Positions 16,340 through 26,961 of a stretch of 54,346 bases of DNA are shown here, in pieces. The DNA lies in contig VHCW01000023.1 in assembly GCA_016871575.1 (NCBI GenBank), positions 1-54,346 on the forward strand, in the 5' to 3' direction. The number at the start of each line of letters is the position of its first letter. The stretch's first letter is position 1. The position numbers and the translations under genes were made by a program. The notes beneath the pieces were generated by a model that was not told where the DNA came from, searched no databases, and saw nothing but the letters and a program-made list of their open reading frames with translations. The DNA is from Verrucomicrobiota bacterium (lineage in GTDB: Bacteria; Verrucomicrobiota; Verrucomicrobiia; Palsa-1439).

Positions 16340-16729
16340 TTAAACCTTGGCGGCTTTCGCGTCCTTGCTGCGCTGGACGCCAACAGTCTTGCGGGGACCT
16401 TTGCGGGTGCGCGCGTTGGTCGAAGTGCGCTGACCATGAACCGGCAGCCCTTTCTTGTGTCGCGTCCCCTGGTAACAATTGACGCTCATTTTCCGTTTGA
16501 TGTTGCCTTGGATCTCGCGACGAAGGTCGCCTTCGATCCTGTAGCCCTGCAGGACAGATGTCAGATGCGTGAGTTGTTCGTCGTTAAGGTCCTTGCAACG
16601 GACATTCGGATCCACCTGCGCCTTTTCACACACCTCCAAGGCCGTGGTTGGCCCGATGCCGTAAATATACCGCAACGAGATGCCGACTTTTTTCTGATCT
16701 GGGATTTCTACACCGATGAGACGTGCCAT
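16340..16729 (-). CDS. rpsM: 30S ribosomal protein S13
   Basis: A 129-residue head protein contacting the P-site tRNA and the intersubunit bridge to L5. It starts MARLIGVEIPDQKKVGISLRYIYGIG (positions 1-26) and ends in the basic tail GQRTSTNARTRKGPRKTV. The ATG at 16729 is chosen from the family start and from an AGAGGTG ribosome-binding site. The longer frame to 16822 would run back into rpmJ. Confidence 0.97.
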   Translation of the reverse strand: MARLIGVEIPDQKKVGISLRYIYGIGPTTALEVCEKAQVDPNVRCKDLNDEQLTHLTSVLQGYRIEGDLRREIQGNIKRKMSVNCYQGTRHKKGLPVHGQRTSTNARTRKGPRKTVGVQRSKDAKAAKV

Positions 16730-16739
16730 GAATACACCT

Positions 16740-16853
16740 CTAGCCTTGACGCTGTTTGTGGCGCGGGTTGTTGCATATGATCCGCACCACGCCTTTTCGC
16801 CGCACGACCTTGCAGCGTTCACACAACCGTTTGACTGATGGTTTGACTTTCAT
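16740..16853 (-). CDS. rpmJ: 50S ribosomal protein L36
   Basis: A 37-residue protein, [20 protein letters not shown] at its start. It is too short for most ORF callers. The zinc ligands C11, C14, C27 and H32 are all present (CERC ... CNNPRH), so this is the zinc-binding form. It lies between infA and rpsM, the usual place. No clear Shine-Dalgarno is visible, so it is probably coupled to infA. Confidence 0.95.
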   Translation of the reverse strand: MKVKPSVKRLCERCKVVRRKGVVRIICNNPRHKQRQG

Positions 16854-16863
16854 TTCTAAATTT

Positions 16864-17082
16864 TCATTTCTGGCGGAACGTGATCCGCCCTTTGCTCAAA
16901 TCGTACGGCGACATTTCCACCATTACCTTGTCCCCGGGCAACAAGCGGATGAAATGCAGCCGCATCTTGCCCGAAATGTGCGCCAGAATCCGATGTCCGT
17001 TGGGCAATTCCACGCGGAACATCGTATTCGGCAGCAACTCCACTACCGTTCCTTCCACTTTTATTGCATCTTCTTTTGCCAC
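16864..17082 (-). CDS. infA: Translation initiation factor IF-1
   Basis: A 72-residue OB-fold factor that binds the A site during initiation. The sequence [19 protein letters not shown] and the central [19 protein letters not shown] are typical. The start codon is GTG at 17082, with GGAGG about 10 nt upstream. It follows map by one nt, so translational coupling is likely. Confidence 0.97.
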   Translation of the reverse strand: MAKEDAIKVEGTVVELLPNTMFRVELPNGHRILAHISGKMRLHFIRLLPGDKVMVEMSPYDLSKGRITFRQK

Positions 17083-17083
17083 G

Positions 17084-17839
17084 TCAACCCGTCCTCCGTC
17101 GGGTCAAAATCTCTGCTTCCCCTTCGGTCACCAGCACGGTGTGCTCAAAATGCGCGCTCGGCGCGCCATCCGCCGTCACCACCGTCCACCCATCGTTGAG
17201 CACTTCCACTTCGTAACCGCCGGCGTTGATCATCGGCTCAATCGCCAACGTCATCCCCGATTTCAGTTTCGGCCCTTTGCCGGCGACGCCGAAGTTCGGA
17301 ATCTGCGGCTCCTCGTGCATTTTCCGCCCCACGCCGTGCCCGACAAACTCGCGGACCGGACTGAACCCGTGCGCCTCGACTGTTGCCTGGATCGCGTGCG
17401 AAATATCCCCCACCCTCCGGCCTCGCCGCGCCTGGGCAATACCGGCATAGAGCGCTTGTTCCGTCACCTGCAGCAATTGCGCCGTCTTGGGTTTCAAAAC
17501 GCCAACGGCCACGGTCCGCGCATTGTCGCCGACATATCCGTCAAGGATGATGCCCACGTCCAGGCTCACGATGTCGCCGTACTGAATCTTGCGGCTGGTC
17601 GGGACTCCGTGCACCACCTCGTCATTGACCGAGACGCAAACGTGCCCCGGATACCCTCGGTATCCGAGAAACGGGCTTTTGCCGCCGTGCTGGCGAATCA
17701 ACTCCCCGGCCGCCTCATTCAACTCAGCCGTCGTCCGACCGGGTTCCGCCAATGCCGCCACGGCACCGAGGATCTCGGCCGCCGCCGCACAGGCGCGACG
17801 CATCCGCTCAATTTCGCTTGGCGACTTGACCGGAATCAT
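17084..17839 (-). CDS. map: Methionine aminopeptidase, type I
   Basis: A 251-residue dinuclear metalloenzyme that removes N-terminal Met from nascent proteins after deformylation. Visible motifs are the substrate-binding [18 protein letters not shown], the metal aspartates in [16 protein letters not shown], the histidine in [13 protein letters not shown], and the glutamates in MTLAIEPM and near the C-terminus ([15 protein letters not shown]). There is no N-terminal extension. It lies between secY and infA; adk, often present here, is missing. Confidence 0.97.
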   Translation of the reverse strand: MIPVKSPSEIERMRRACAAAAEILGAVAALAEPGRTTAELNEAAGELIRQHGGKSPFLGYRGYPGHVCVSVNDEVVHGVPTSRKIQYGDIVSLDVGIILDGYVGDNARTVAVGVLKPKTAQLLQVTEQALYAGIAQARRGRRVGDISHAIQATVEAHGFSPVREFVGHGVGRKMHEEPQIPNFGVAGKGPKLKSGMTLAIEPMINAGGYEVEVLNDGWTVVTADGAPSAHFEHTVLVTEGEAEILTRRRTG

Positions 17840-17873
17840 CCGCCGCGCTTTCTATCAAACAACTCCGGCGCGA

Positions 17874-19226
<1,353 letters not shown>

Positions 19227-19235
19227 AAACGGACG

Positions 19236-19733
19236 TTATTTCGTCTCCGTGGTCTTCGGTTTGTGGTGAATGACAGGCAACGGCAGTTCTTCGCACACGC
19301 CGCCGGCCTTGGCGATCTTGTCCTTCGCGCCGGCGCTGAATGCCTGCGCTTTCACCGTCAGTTTCTTCGTGAGTTCCCCATCGCCCAGCACCTTCACGCC
19401 GGCAAACTTGCGTATGGCAAGGCCGCGCTCGGCCAACGATTCCGGCGTGACCGTCGCGCCGCTCTCAAAGAGCGTTTCAAGATCGCTGACGTTGACCGTT
19501 GCAAAGTCGGCGGTGAACCGTTTGTTGTTGAAGCCGCGCTTGGGAATGCGGCGCAACATCGGCATCTGGCCGCCTTCGAAACCAAGGCGGACCGAGCCGC
19601 CGGAACGCGCGGTCTGGCCCTTGCCGCCGCGGCCACTGGTCTTGCCATGGCCGGAACTTTCGCCGCAGCCTTTCCGTTTGCGGCGGTGTTTGGCGCCGGG
19701 ACGCGGACTGAGATTGTTCAAACGCATTGTCAT
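19236..19733 (-). CDS. rplO: 50S ribosomal protein L15
   Basis: A 165-residue assembly protein of the large subunit. It has the core MRLNNLSPRPGAKHRRKRKG, the glycine-rich loop GKTSGRGGKGQTARSG and GFEGGQMPMLRRIPKRGF. Two in-frame ATGs lie at 19733 and 19727; the first has AGGAG at 8 nt and is chosen. Its start comes directly after the rpsE stop, leaving no room for rpmD (L30), which usually lies between these genes. Confidence 0.96.
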   Translation of the reverse strand: MTMRLNNLSPRPGAKHRRKRKGCGESSGHGKTSGRGGKGQTARSGGSVRLGFEGGQMPMLRRIPKRGFNNKRFTADFATVNVSDLETLFESGATVTPESLAERGLAIRKFAGVKVLGDGELTKKLTVKAQAFSAGAKDKIAKAGGVCEELPLPVIHHKPKTTETK

Positions 19734-19734
19734 G

Positions 19735-20334
19735 TCAGCTTGCTCCTGCCGCCGCGGGACCGGACACGCCGCGGACTCGGTAAATTTCCTCGCGCAGCCG
19801 CAACTTCAATAATCCGTTCATCGTCGCCTTGACGACGTTGACGGCGTTGCTGGAGCCGAGCGATTTGGTCAGCACATCGCGCACACCAGCCGCTTCCAGC
19901 ACGGCGCGCACACTCCCGCCGGCGATAACGCCGGTGCCAGGCGAGGCGGGACGCATCAGCACGCGGCCGCCGCCGAACTCGCCGAGAACTTCATGCGGGA
20001 TCGTGGAGTTCTTCACACAGACGGGCACCATGGATTTGCGGGCGTGTTCGGTCCCTTTTCGAATGGCATCGGCCACTTCGTTGGCCTTGCCAAATCCCCA
20101 ACCGACCCTGCCCCGGCGATCACCGGCCACCACCAGCGCGCTGAAATGGAAACGGCGACCGCCCTTGACGACCTTGGAACTGCGATTGACGAAGACGACT
20201 TTCTCGACAAGCTCGCTTTCCGGCCTTGACGGCAGTTCAAATTCCTCGGCGACGGCCGCGACGGTGGTCGGCGCTTCGCGATCCGCTCCGGTCACGGCAG
20301 GCTTGGCGATTCTGGATTTGCGTTCGGCTGGCAT
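19735..20334 (-). CDS. rpsE: 30S ribosomal protein S5 with N-terminal extension
   Basis: A 199-residue protein of the mRNA entry site and decoding fidelity. The conserved part begins near residue 40 ([32 protein letters not shown] region) and includes [17 protein letters not shown] and the C-terminal domain [12 protein letters not shown]. The first 38 residues are a nonconserved Ala/Pro/Glu tract. It ends one nt before rplO. Confidence 0.96.
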   Translation of the reverse strand: MPAERKSRIAKPAVTGADREAPTTVAAVAEEFELPSRPESELVEKVVFVNRSSKVVKGGRRFHFSALVVAGDRRGRVGWGFGKANEVADAIRKGTEHARKSMVPVCVKNSTIPHEVLGEFGGGRVLMRPASPGTGVIAGGSVRAVLEAAGVRDVLTKSLGSSNAVNVVKATMNGLLKLRLREEIYRVRGVSGPAAAGAS

Positions 20335-20343
20335 AATGTGTCC

Positions 20344-20700
20344 TTAGAATTTCAATCCGGCTTCACGCGCGGCGTCGGCCAACGCCTTGACGCGCCCGTG
20401 GTACTGGAAGCCGCCACGGTCAAACACGATTTCGGTGATATTTTTCGCCCTGGCTTTTTCGGCGGCAAGAGCACCAAGTTTCTTGGCGCCGGCCATGTTG
20501 GCCTTGGTACCTTTGACATCGGCAAGAACCGTGCTGGCACTGGCGAGCGTGCGTCCTGCGACATCGTCAACAAACTGCACATAAATGTGTTTGCCGGTCA
20601 GGCAGACGCACATGCGCGGCCGCGCAGCGGTGCCCTGCAATTTCTGGCGAAGCCGCCGGTGGCGGCGGCCGCGCGCTTCATTTCGTGTTTTCGGAATCAT
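20344..20700 (-). CDS. rplR: 50S ribosomal protein L18
   Basis: A 118-residue 5S-rRNA-binding protein. It has the basic N-terminus ([19 protein letters not shown]), [20 protein letters not shown], the conserved lysine-rich helix, and the end [26 protein letters not shown]. Length and order (rplF, rplR, rpsE) are standard. Confidence 0.97.
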   Translation of the reverse strand: MIPKTRNEARGRRHRRLRQKLQGTAARPRMCVCLTGKHIYVQFVDDVAGRTLASASTVLADVKGTKANMAGAKKLGALAAEKARAKNITEIVFDRGGFQYHGRVKALADAAREAGLKF

Positions 20701-20730
20701 GAGTAAAGCTTCCTCCGTCTCAATTCGTTA

Positions 20731-21291
20731 TCAAGAACCCGCGCCGGTCACGGTCTTGCCGGCCTTGCGACGGACCTGTTCACCCAGATACCGGACGCCC
20801 TTGCCCTTGTACGGTTCGGGTTTGTAGAACCGGCGCAGCCGGGCGGCGGTTTCGCCGACAAGTTGTTTGTCACAGCCCTCGATGGTGATCATCGGTTTCC
20901 TGTCAGCAGTGTCCGCGACGGTGATTTTGATGGTCTTGGGAATCTCGAAAACCACCGGGTGCGAATACCCCAGCAGCATTTCAAGATTGGCGCCCTTGAC
21001 GGCGGCGCGGAAGCCAACACCCTCGACGAGGAGTTGTTTGGAATACCCCTCATTGACGCCCTTCACCATATTGGCGATCAGCGCGCGGCTCAAGCCCCAG
21101 CGGGACTTGCCCGTGCGATCCAGTTGCGCGGTGCCGGCCACGACTTTGCCGTCCTTGACCTCGACCTTGATGGGGGGAGGCACAGTCCATTCCAGCGCGC
21201 CCTTGGGGCCTTCGATGCGAATGGCCTGGCCTCTGACCTCGACCTTCGTCTTGGCTGGAATCTCAATAGGTTGTTTGCCAATTCTCGACAT
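20731..21291 (-). CDS. rplF: 50S ribosomal protein L6
   Basis: A 186-residue two-domain protein near the factor-binding centre. It begins MSRIGKQPIEIPAKTKVEV and includes GVNEGYSKQLLVEGVGFRA and the C-terminal signature near PEPYKGKGVRYLGEQVRRKAGK. It follows rpsH by 3 nt. Confidence 0.97.
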   Translation of the reverse strand: MSRIGKQPIEIPAKTKVEVRGQAIRIEGPKGALEWTVPPPIKVEVKDGKVVAGTAQLDRTGKSRWGLSRALIANMVKGVNEGYSKQLLVEGVGFRAAVKGANLEMLLGYSHPVVFEIPKTIKITVADTADRKPMITIEGCDKQLVGETAARLRRFYKPEPYKGKGVRYLGEQVRRKAGKTVTGAGS

Positions 21292-21294
21292 AAA

Positions 21295-21693
21295 TCACCA
21301 GACGTACGCCAACACTTCGCCGCCGAGGTTGGCTTTCTTGGCTTCCTGGCCGCTCATCACGCCGCGGGAAGTCGTGAGGATGGCAACACCCATCCCGCTG
21401 AGCACGCGCGGCATCTCCTTGACGCCAACGTAGCGCCGCAATCCAGGCTTGCTGGCACGGCGGATGCCGACAATGGCGCGCTCGTTGCCGACGATTTTCA
21501 ACTGCACCTTCAACACCTGCTGGCCGCTTTCCTTTTTCTCGGCGTAAAAATCGGCGATGTACCCGTTCTGCTTTAACACGCGCGCGATCCCGGCTTTCAG
21601 CCGCGAGAAGGACGCCTCGACGTCCGGTTTGCCGGCGCGGTTGGCGTTGCGGATGCGGGTCAAGAAGTCTGCAATGGGGTCAGTCATGCTCAT
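21295..21693 (-). CDS. rpsH: 30S ribosomal protein S8
   Basis: A 132-residue central-domain 16S-rRNA-binding protein. The start is MSMTDPIADFLTRIRNANRAGK; a GTGAGG sits 8 nt before the ATG at 21693, with an alternative in-frame ATG at 21687. The C-terminal signature MGVAILTTSRGVMSGQEAKK is complete. It lies between rpsZ and rplF. Confidence 0.97.
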   Translation of the reverse strand: MSMTDPIADFLTRIRNANRAGKPDVEASFSRLKAGIARVLKQNGYIADFYAEKKESGQQVLKVQLKIVGNERAIVGIRRASKPGLRRYVGVKEMPRVLSGMGVAILTTSRGVMSGQEAKKANLGGEVLAYVW

Positions 21694-21703
21694 GATAGGG
21701 GCC

Positions 21704-21889
21704 TCACCAACTCGATTTCACCACACCGGGGATCTTGCCCTGGCTGGCCAATTCGCGGAAACAGATGCGGCAGATCTTGAACCGTCGGATGTAGGCATGC
21801 CGTCGTCCGCAGTTCTGGCAACGGTTGTACTTCCGCGATTGGAACTTCGCGGGCCGCCGTTGTTTTACTTCCCATGTTGTTTTCGCCAT
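21704..21889 (-). CDS. rpsZ: 30S ribosomal protein S14, zinc-binding type
   Basis: A 61-residue protein of the small-subunit head. It has two CxxC pairs (CQNC at about 24-27 and CRIC at about 40-43) that bind zinc, so it is the short type Z form rather than the 100-residue cysteine-free form. It lies between rplE and rpsH, the normal spc position. Confidence 0.97.
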   Translation of the reverse strand: MAKTTWEVKQRRPAKFQSRKYNRCQNCGRRHAYIRRFKICRICFRELASQGKIPGVVKSSW

Positions 21890-21900
21890 GTGTTCGTCCT

Positions 21901-22443
21901 CTAGCTGCTGAACGGCATGCCGAGCAGCTTCAGCAACTCTTTTGCTTCCGCATCGGTGTTCGCCGTCGTGACAATCGTAATGTCCATCCCGAGATTGTGC
22001 TTGATCTTGTCCAACTCGACCTCGGGGAAAATCGTCTGGTCCTTCACGCCCAACGTGTAGCTGCCGCGCCCGTCAAAACCGCGTGGGTTGACGCCGCGGA
22101 AGTCGCGAATACGCGGCAATGCCGCATTCAGGAACCGCTCCATGAACTCGTACATCCGCGCGCCGCGCAACGTCACCTTGCACCCGACCGGCATCCCTTG
22201 GCGGACCTTGAAGTTCGCGATGCTCTTGCGGGCGTTGGTCACCAGCGGTTTCTGCCCCGTGATCGTTTCCAGTTCCTTCTGGGCTTCGACCATGACGTCC
22301 TTCATGTTCTCAAACCGGGTGCTGATGCCCATGTTGACCACGACCTTCTCCAGCTTGGGCACCTGCATCTTGTTAGGGTAGCGGCCGCTCTTGAGCAACT
22401 GCTCCACCACGTTGTTTTTGTAATAATCGTGCAATTGCGGCAT
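21901..22443 (-). CDS. rplE: 50S ribosomal protein L5
   Basis: A 180-residue 5S-rRNA-binding protein that forms bridge B1b with S13. It has the conserved [33 protein letters not shown] and [33 protein letters not shown] (the last about residues 138-170). It follows rplX by 6 nt. Confidence 0.97.
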   Translation of the reverse strand: MPQLHDYYKNNVVEQLLKSGRYPNKMQVPKLEKVVVNMGISTRFENMKDVMVEAQKELETITGQKPLVTNARKSIANFKVRQGMPVGCKVTLRGARMYEFMERFLNAALPRIRDFRGVNPRGFDGRGSYTLGVKDQTIFPEVELDKIKHNLGMDITIVTTANTDAEAKELLKLLGMPFSS

Positions 22444-22449
22444 GGTTCG

Positions 22450-22734
22450 TTAGGCCTGCGGTTGGGCGGCGGGCGCTCCGCCGCGTTTCTTTTTGCGCGC
22501 TTCAAATTCGACCTGCAACATGACCTTCGACACCGGCAGCGGCGCCTCGCGGGTGACAATGCCGCCCTTCGGGTTCTCCTGGCTTTTCCGCAGCGCTTTG
22601 TGGACGATGTTGATCCCCTCGACGAGGACACGCCCCTTCTGCGGATACGCCGCCAGCACCTTGCCGGCCTTGCCCTTCTCCTCCCCGGAGATAACCACCA
22701 CCATGTCGTTCTTCTTGATGTGGAGCACAGCCAT
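22450..22734 (-). CDS. rplX: 50S ribosomal protein L24
   Basis: A 94-residue assembly initiator of the large subunit. It has the KOW motif near the N-terminus ([18 protein letters not shown]) and the segment [26 protein letters not shown] short Ala/Gln-rich tail follows. It lies 2 nt after rplN. Confidence 0.97.
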   Translation of the reverse strand: MAVLHIKKNDMVVVISGEEKGKAGKVLAAYPQKGRVLVEGINIVHKALRKSQENPKGGIVTREAPLPVSKVMLQVEFEARKKKRGGAPAAQPQA

Positions 22735-22736
22735 GA

Positions 22737-23102
22737 TTACAGCACCTCCGGCGCAAGCGAGATGATCTTGGTGAAATTCTTGTCCCGCAACTCGCGAGCC
22801 ACCGGGCCAAAGATACGCGTGCCCTTCGGGTTGAGTTGCTCGTCAATGATGACCACTGCGTTGCTGTCGAAGCGCAACAACGATCCGTCCGGACGGCGCA
22901 GCGGTGATCTCGTCCGCACGACGACACAGGTGACCACCTCGCCCTTCTTCACTGTGCCATCCGGCGATGCTTCCTTGATATGCGCCTTGATGATGTCACC
23001 CACGCGGGCATAGCGCTTTTGGTGTCCCAACACACCGATTGCCCAGGCAATGCGCGCCCCGGTGTTGTCGGCCACGTCCAGATGTGTTCGGATTTGAATC
23101 AT
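22737..23102 (-). CDS. rplN: 50S ribosomal protein L14
   Basis: A 121-residue interface protein contacting helix h44. It has [19 protein letters not shown] at the start, [20 protein letters not shown], and the end [23 protein letters not shown]. It overlaps the 3' end of rpsQ by 4 nt (ATGA type), so translational coupling is likely. Confidence 0.97.
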   Translation of the reverse strand: MIQIRTHLDVADNTGARIAWAIGVLGHQKRYARVGDIIKAHIKEASPDGTVKKGEVVTCVVVRTRSPLRRPDGSLLRFDSNAVVIIDEQLNPKGTRIFGPVARELRDKNFTKIISLAPEVL

Positions 23103-23392
23103 ACATCCACCTTCTCAACCTGCTCGGCCTTGACGACGATCTCGGCCAGCGTCCATCGCTTCAACCGGCTCAACGGCCGCGATGCCACAATGCGAACCTT
23201 GTCGCCGGCACTGGCTTCTTCCTTCTCGTCGTGGGCGTAAAATTTCTTGTAGGTCGTGACAACCTTCTGGTAGCGCGGATGCCGCAGTCGTCGCGACACC
23301 TCGACCACAATGGTCTTCGTCATCTTGTCGCTGACGACGACTCCCACGAGTTCCTTTTGGATTGTCTGCTCAGTCATGGTCGCACCACTCAT
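23099..23392 (-). CDS. rpsQ: 30S ribosomal protein S17
   Basis: A 97-residue OB-fold primary binder of 16S rRNA. It has [20 protein letters not shown], a long loop with [19 protein letters not shown], and [24 protein letters not shown]. The ATG at 23392 overlaps the rpmC stop by 4 nt (ATGA) and is chosen; an in-frame ATG at 23377 is possible. The C-terminal tail is slightly longer than usual. Confidence 0.96.
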   Translation of the reverse strand: MSGATMTEQTIQKELVGVVVSDKMTKTIVVEVSRRLRHPRYQKVVTTYKKFYAHDEKEEASAGDKVRIVASRPLSRLKRWTLAEIVVKAEQVEKVDV

Positions 23393-23601
23393 TTCGCCGC
23401 CTTCAATTGACGTTCGCGCAACAGCGTTTCCAGCCGTGCAATGTCGCGGCGCACCTCGCGCAACCGGCTGGGTCGCTCCAGCCGTTGCGACGACGATTGC
23501 TGCAGCCGCAGGTTGAACAGTTCCTGTCGCAGGTCGCGCACCTTCGCTGCCAACTCGGCTTCCGCGCTTACTCGAATTTCATTCCACTCTTTTGCCTTCA
23601 T
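23389..23601 (-). CDS. rpmC: 50S ribosomal protein L29
   Basis: A 70-residue, two-helix protein near the peptide exit site that docks trigger factor and SRP. It has [16 protein letters not shown] and the C-terminal [16 protein letters not shown]. It begins right after rplP with a 1-nt gap and ends overlapping rpsQ. Confidence 0.96.
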   Translation of the reverse strand: MKAKEWNEIRVSAEAELAAKVRDLRQELFNLRLQQSSSQRLERPSRLREVRRDIARLETLLRERQLKAAK

Positions 23602-23602
23602 G

Positions 23603-24013
23603 TTACTTCCGCTTCACAAACCGCGTTTTAATCGGCAGTTTCGCCGCCGCCAGGCGGAACGATTCCCGCGCCAACTGCTCGGTGACGCCGCCCATTTCGA
23701 ACATCACGTTCCCCGGGCGCACCACGGCCGCCCAGAATTCCACGTTGCCCTTGCCCTTGCCCATCCGCGTCTCCGGCGGACGGCCCGAAATCGGCTTGTC
23801 GGGAAAAATCCGGATCCAGAGCTTGCCGCGCCGTTTCATGTGGCGCGACAGTGTCACGCGACACGCCTCGATCTGCGTGGCGGTGATCCAGTCCCGTTCC
23901 AGCGCCTGCAAGCCGTAATCACCGAACGACACCGAGGCGCCGCGCCAGGCCGTGCCGGCGCGGTTCCCGCGCTGCTGCTTGCGGTGCTTCACTCTCATTG
24001 GCATCAAGGGCAT
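23603..24013 (-). CDS. rplP: 50S ribosomal protein L16
   Basis: A 136-residue protein at the A-site/CCA end. It starts [17 protein letters not shown] and contains the conserved [23 protein letters not shown] region, with IKTRFVKRK at the end. It lies between rpsC and rpmC. Confidence 0.97.
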   Translation of the reverse strand: MPLMPMRVKHRKQQRGNRAGTAWRGASVSFGDYGLQALERDWITATQIEACRVTLSRHMKRRGKLWIRIFPDKPISGRPPETRMGKGKGNVEFWAAVVRPGNVMFEMGGVTEQLARESFRLAAAKLPIKTRFVKRK

Positions 24014-24036
24014 CTGTGTCGTCTCCTAAAAACGTT

Positions 24037-24717
24037 CTACGCCGCCGGGGCAGCCGCCCCGACCGGCTTGGCCGCCATCGCTTCCGCCTTCAACGGACGC
24101 TCGCCGCGGCAAATCCATACTTTCACTCCGATCTTGCCGTACACCGTGTTCGCCTCGGCAAACCCGTAATCAATGTCCGCCCGCAACGTGTGCAGCGGAA
24201 TCTTGCCAACGCGGTACTTTTCCCGGCGCGCCAGTTCCGCGCCGCCCAACCGTCCGCCGCAGGCGACCTTGATGCCGAGAGCGCCAAAATCCATCGCCGT
24301 CTGCACCGATTTCTTCATCGCCCGGCGAAAACTGATGCGCCGTTCCAGTTGGAGCGAGATGTTCTCCGCCACCAATTGCGCGTCAATCTCCGGCTGCTTG
24401 ATCTCGACGATGTCAACGTAGATTTCCTTGCCGGTCATCTTGCCAAGGTCTTCCTTGAGCTTGTCAATCTCCGCGCCTTTGCGTCCAATCACAAGGCCGG
24501 GCCGAGCCGTGTGGATGGTGATGCGAGCGCGGTTCGCATAGCGCTCAATGGTGATCTTCGCCACCGCTGCGGTGAACAACCGCTGCTTGACGATCTCGCG
24601 GACCTTGATGTCCTCCAAGAGCAACGGCGCGAAATCCTTCTTCTCGGCATACCACTTCGACAGCCAGTCTTTGGTGACTGACACGCGAAAACCAACTGGA
24701 TTTACTTTTTGACCCAT
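24037..24717 (-). CDS. rpsC: 30S ribosomal protein S3
   Basis: A 226-residue protein of the mRNA entry tunnel. The start [18 protein letters not shown] and the KH-type region [17 protein letters not shown] are intact. The C-terminal domain contains [38 protein letters not shown] (about residues 165-202). It ends in an Ala/Pro-rich tail. It follows rplV by 4 nt. Confidence 0.97.
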   Translation of the reverse strand: MGQKVNPVGFRVSVTKDWLSKWYAEKKDFAPLLLEDIKVREIVKQRLFTAAVAKITIERYANRARITIHTARPGLVIGRKGAEIDKLKEDLGKMTGKEIYVDIVEIKQPEIDAQLVAENISLQLERRISFRRAMKKSVQTAMDFGALGIKVACGGRLGGAELARREKYRVGKIPLHTLRADIDYGFAEANTVYGKIGVKVWICRGERPLKAEAMAAKPVGAAAPAA

Positions 24718-24721
24718 AAAA

Positions 24722-25057
24722 TTATTGTCCGTCCGTCAACACGACTTCAATGTGGCTCATCCGTTTCAGGATCGGCCCGGCGCTGCCGCGCGCCTTGGGC
24801 TGCCACCGTTTCATCTTCGGCGCCTCGTTTGCCACGGCGCTCTTGACCACCAGCGCGTCCGCCGCGAGCTTCGCATTGTTCGTCGCATTGGCAATCGCCG
24901 ACTTCAACGTCTTCTCGATCAGGCGCGCCGACTTCTTCGGCATGGCCCGCAACAATTCCAGCGCAGCCGCGGCGCTCTTGCCTCGAATCAGGCGCGCCAC
25001 GGGACCCACCTTCGCGGGACTCATCCGCTGATATTTAGTTATCGCTTTGACTTCCAT
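24722..25057 (-). CDS. rplV: 50S ribosomal protein L22
   Basis: A 111-residue protein lining the exit tunnel. It has [35 protein letters not shown] and the hairpin segment [28 protein letters not shown]. The usual partner rpsS is not adjacent: the coiled-coil gene at 25067-25831 lies in between, with 9 nt to this start. Confidence 0.97.
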   Translation of the reverse strand: MEVKAITKYQRMSPAKVGPVARLIRGKSAAAALELLRAMPKKSARLIEKTLKSAIANATNNAKLAADALVVKSAVANEAPKMKRWQPKARGSAGPILKRMSHIEVVLTDGQ

Positions 25058-25066
25058 AAATTGTCT

Positions 25067-25831
25067 TCACTTCGGCGTTACACTTACGCTCTTCGTCACG
25101 CGCACGGCGTCTCCCGCCTGCAACACGACCCCTTTCTCCGTGTTCTCGATCAACGCCCCGCTCACTCGCGGGCGCACCTCGATCACACGCAACCCGGCGA
25201 CCACCCGGTCGCCGCGCAACACCAGAAACGGCATCCCGACGCGCACCCCCTGCTCCGCGCCGACATCCAGCACCACGGCGCGCAATTTCGGATTCACATC
25301 CAAAATCCTCGCCGCCTCCAGCCGCCCCGCCGCTGCCGCCGTCACTTCCTCTGACGGCCGTTGCAGCGTGGCCAGCATTTTTTCAGTCGCCTCGACTTCG
25401 ACGCTCACGTTCGCGTTCGACTGCACCGCGCCCAGCAGCCGCTGCAACTGTTCGGCCAATCGCCGGCGCTCCGCCTGCGCCTGCGCCAGGTGACGCACCG
25501 TGTCAGCCAGTTGCCGTTGCGCTGCTGTCGCCTCGCTGTCGTTCGGGTTCGCCCCGAGCGTCTGCGCGCGCATCTGCGCTTCGGCCCATTTGCGCTGGAA
25601 CATCTCGCTTTCGGTCCGTGCCACCGCCAGGCTTTCCTGCAGGTTGCGAATCACGACCTCTCGCAAGTCCAACTGCGACTTCAGGTCGGCGTTTTCCGCG
25701 CGCACCTTGTCAAGAACCAGTTTCAGCTCTTCGAGCTTCCACGGCTCTGCTCCTGCCGTTCCTATCAATCCAAAGAACAAAACTCCGACACCCAACAACC
25801 GGCCCGCCCGCGCTCGTGCGTTTTGGCGCAC
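25067..25831 (-). CDS. Exported coiled-coil protein inserted between rpsS and rplV
   Basis: A 254-residue protein of unknown function. It has a signal peptide (about residues 1-27; RLLGVGVLFFGLIGTAGAE) and a long heptad-like helical region (about 33-150) rich in Leu, Glu, Gln and Arg, probably a coiled coil. A compact beta-type C-terminal domain (about 165-254) has the segments ARILDVNPKLRAVVLDVG, GVRVGMPFLVLRGDRVV and ALIENTEKGVVLQAGD. That domain loosely resembles the barrel-like modules of MreC-type scaffolds. The chosen start is the GTG at 25831, 8 nt after the rpsS stop, with AAGGA 4 nt upstream. A longer frame to 25900 would overlap rpsS. It ends 9 nt before rplV, so it must be transcribed with the S10 operon. 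No ribosomal protein family matches, and export makes a ribosomal role unlikely. Confidence 0.85.
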   Translation of the reverse strand: MRQNARARAGRLLGVGVLFFGLIGTAGAEPWKLEELKLVLDKVRAENADLKSQLDLREVVIRNLQESLAVARTESEMFQRKWAEAQMRAQTLGANPNDSEATAAQRQLADTVRHLAQAQAERRRLAEQLQRLLGAVQSNANVSVEVEATEKMLATLQRPSEEVTAAAAGRLEAARILDVNPKLRAVVLDVGAEQGVRVGMPFLVLRGDRVVAGLRVIEVRPRVSGALIENTEKGVVLQAGDAVRVTKSVSVTPK

Positions 25832-25838
25832 GGCGTCC

Positions 25839-26117
25839 TTACTTCGCGACGACCTTCTCAGTCGCCGCGCCGTGCGCGCGAAACACGCGCGTCGGCGCAA
25901 ACTCGCCCAGCCGGTGTCCGACCATGTTCTCGGTCACGAACACCGGCACGTGCGTCTTGCCGTTGTGCACCATGAACGTGTGCCCGACAAACTCGGGCAC
26001 GATCATGGAGCGCCGCGACCACGTCTTGATCGGCTTCTTGTCCGACACGGGCATGGCCTGCACCTTTTTCATCAGGTGCTCATCAACAAAAAATCCTTTT
26101 TTCAGCGAGCGTCCCAT
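25839..26117 (-). CDS. rpsS: 30S ribosomal protein S19
   Basis: A 92-residue head protein. It begins [19 protein letters not shown] and contains [22 protein letters not shown] and [19 protein letters not shown]. It starts immediately after the rplB stop (TAA-ATG). Normally rplV follows; here an exported coiled-coil gene intervenes. Confidence 0.97.
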   Translation of the reverse strand: MGRSLKKGFFVDEHLMKKVQAMPVSDKKPIKTWSRRSMIVPEFVGHTFMVHNGKTHVPVFVTENMVGHRLGEFAPTRVFRAHGAATEKVVAK

Positions 26118-26954
26118 TTATTTCTTCCTTTTCTGGAGAATGAACGCGTTCGAATACTTCTTCTTGCGGCGCGTCTTGCCGCCCTTGGCCAGTTTGCCCC
26201 ATGGTGACTTCGGATGATGCCAGCCGCCGCCGCCCTTGCTCTTGCCCTGGCCGCCGCCCATCGGGTGATCCACCGGGTTGCGAACCATGCCGCGGCTGAC
26301 GGGCCGCCGGCCAAGCCACCGCGCACGCCCCGCCTTTCCAAGCGAGATATTCATATTGTCGAGATTGCCGACTTGGCCGATCGTCGCAAAGCAATCCCCC
26401 TGGATCTTACGGACTTCGCCCGACGGCAGTTTCACCATTACGTACTCACCCTCGATCGCCATGATGGTGGCTGACATCCCGGCGCTGCGGCAAATCTGGC
26501 CACCCTTACCGTGCTTCAGCTCGACATTGTGGATCGGCATGCCCGGCAGGATCTTCCGCAACGGAAGCGCGTTGCCGACAACCAGTTCCGCATCAGGGCC
26601 GCTCATCAATTTTGCGCCGACTTTCAAATCCAATGGCGCGATGATGTAGCGCTTTTCGCCGTCCTCGTACTTCAACAGCGCGATGCGCGCCGTGCGGTTC
26701 GGATCATACTCGATGCCCTCCACCACCGCCGGCACGCCCACTTTGTCGCGCTTGAAATCAATGATCCGGTACCGTTGTTTGTGGCCGCCGCCAAGACGGC
26801 GATTCGTGACGCGGCCATGGCAGTTGCGCCCACCGGTCTTGCGCTGGGCGTGGGTGAGCTTTTTCTCCGGTGTGTGCTTCGTGATCTCGGCAAAATCCGA
26901 CAACTCCGTCCAGCGCAGCGAGTGTGTCAATGGTCTGAATGTCTTGATGCCCAT
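26118..26954 (-). CDS. rplB: 50S ribosomal protein L2
   Basis: A 278-residue protein essential for peptidyl transferase assembly. It has the N-terminal [10 protein letters not shown]-like region, [32 protein letters not shown], and the C-terminal signature [30 protein letters not shown] containing the conserved catalytic-site histidine. It lies between rplW and rpsS. Confidence 0.97.
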   Translation of the reverse strand: MGIKTFRPLTHSLRWTELSDFAEITKHTPEKKLTHAQRKTGGRNCHGRVTNRRLGGGHKQRYRIIDFKRDKVGVPAVVEGIEYDPNRTARIALLKYEDGEKRYIIAPLDLKVGAKLMSGPDAELVVGNALPLRKILPGMPIHNVELKHGKGGQICRSAGMSATIMAIEGEYVMVKLPSGEVRKIQGDCFATIGQVGNLDNMNISLGKAGRARWLGRRPVSRGMVRNPVDHPMGGGQGKSKGGGGWHHPKSPWGKLAKGGKTRRKKKYSNAFILQKRKK

Positions 26955-26961
26955 GTTCTAC

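Noticed and set aside
25832-25900. Upstream start at 25900 for the coiled-coil gene
   Set aside because: It would overlap rpsS by 62 nt and put an Arg-rich stretch before the signal peptide. GTG 25831 has a ribosome-binding site and gives a normal signal peptide.
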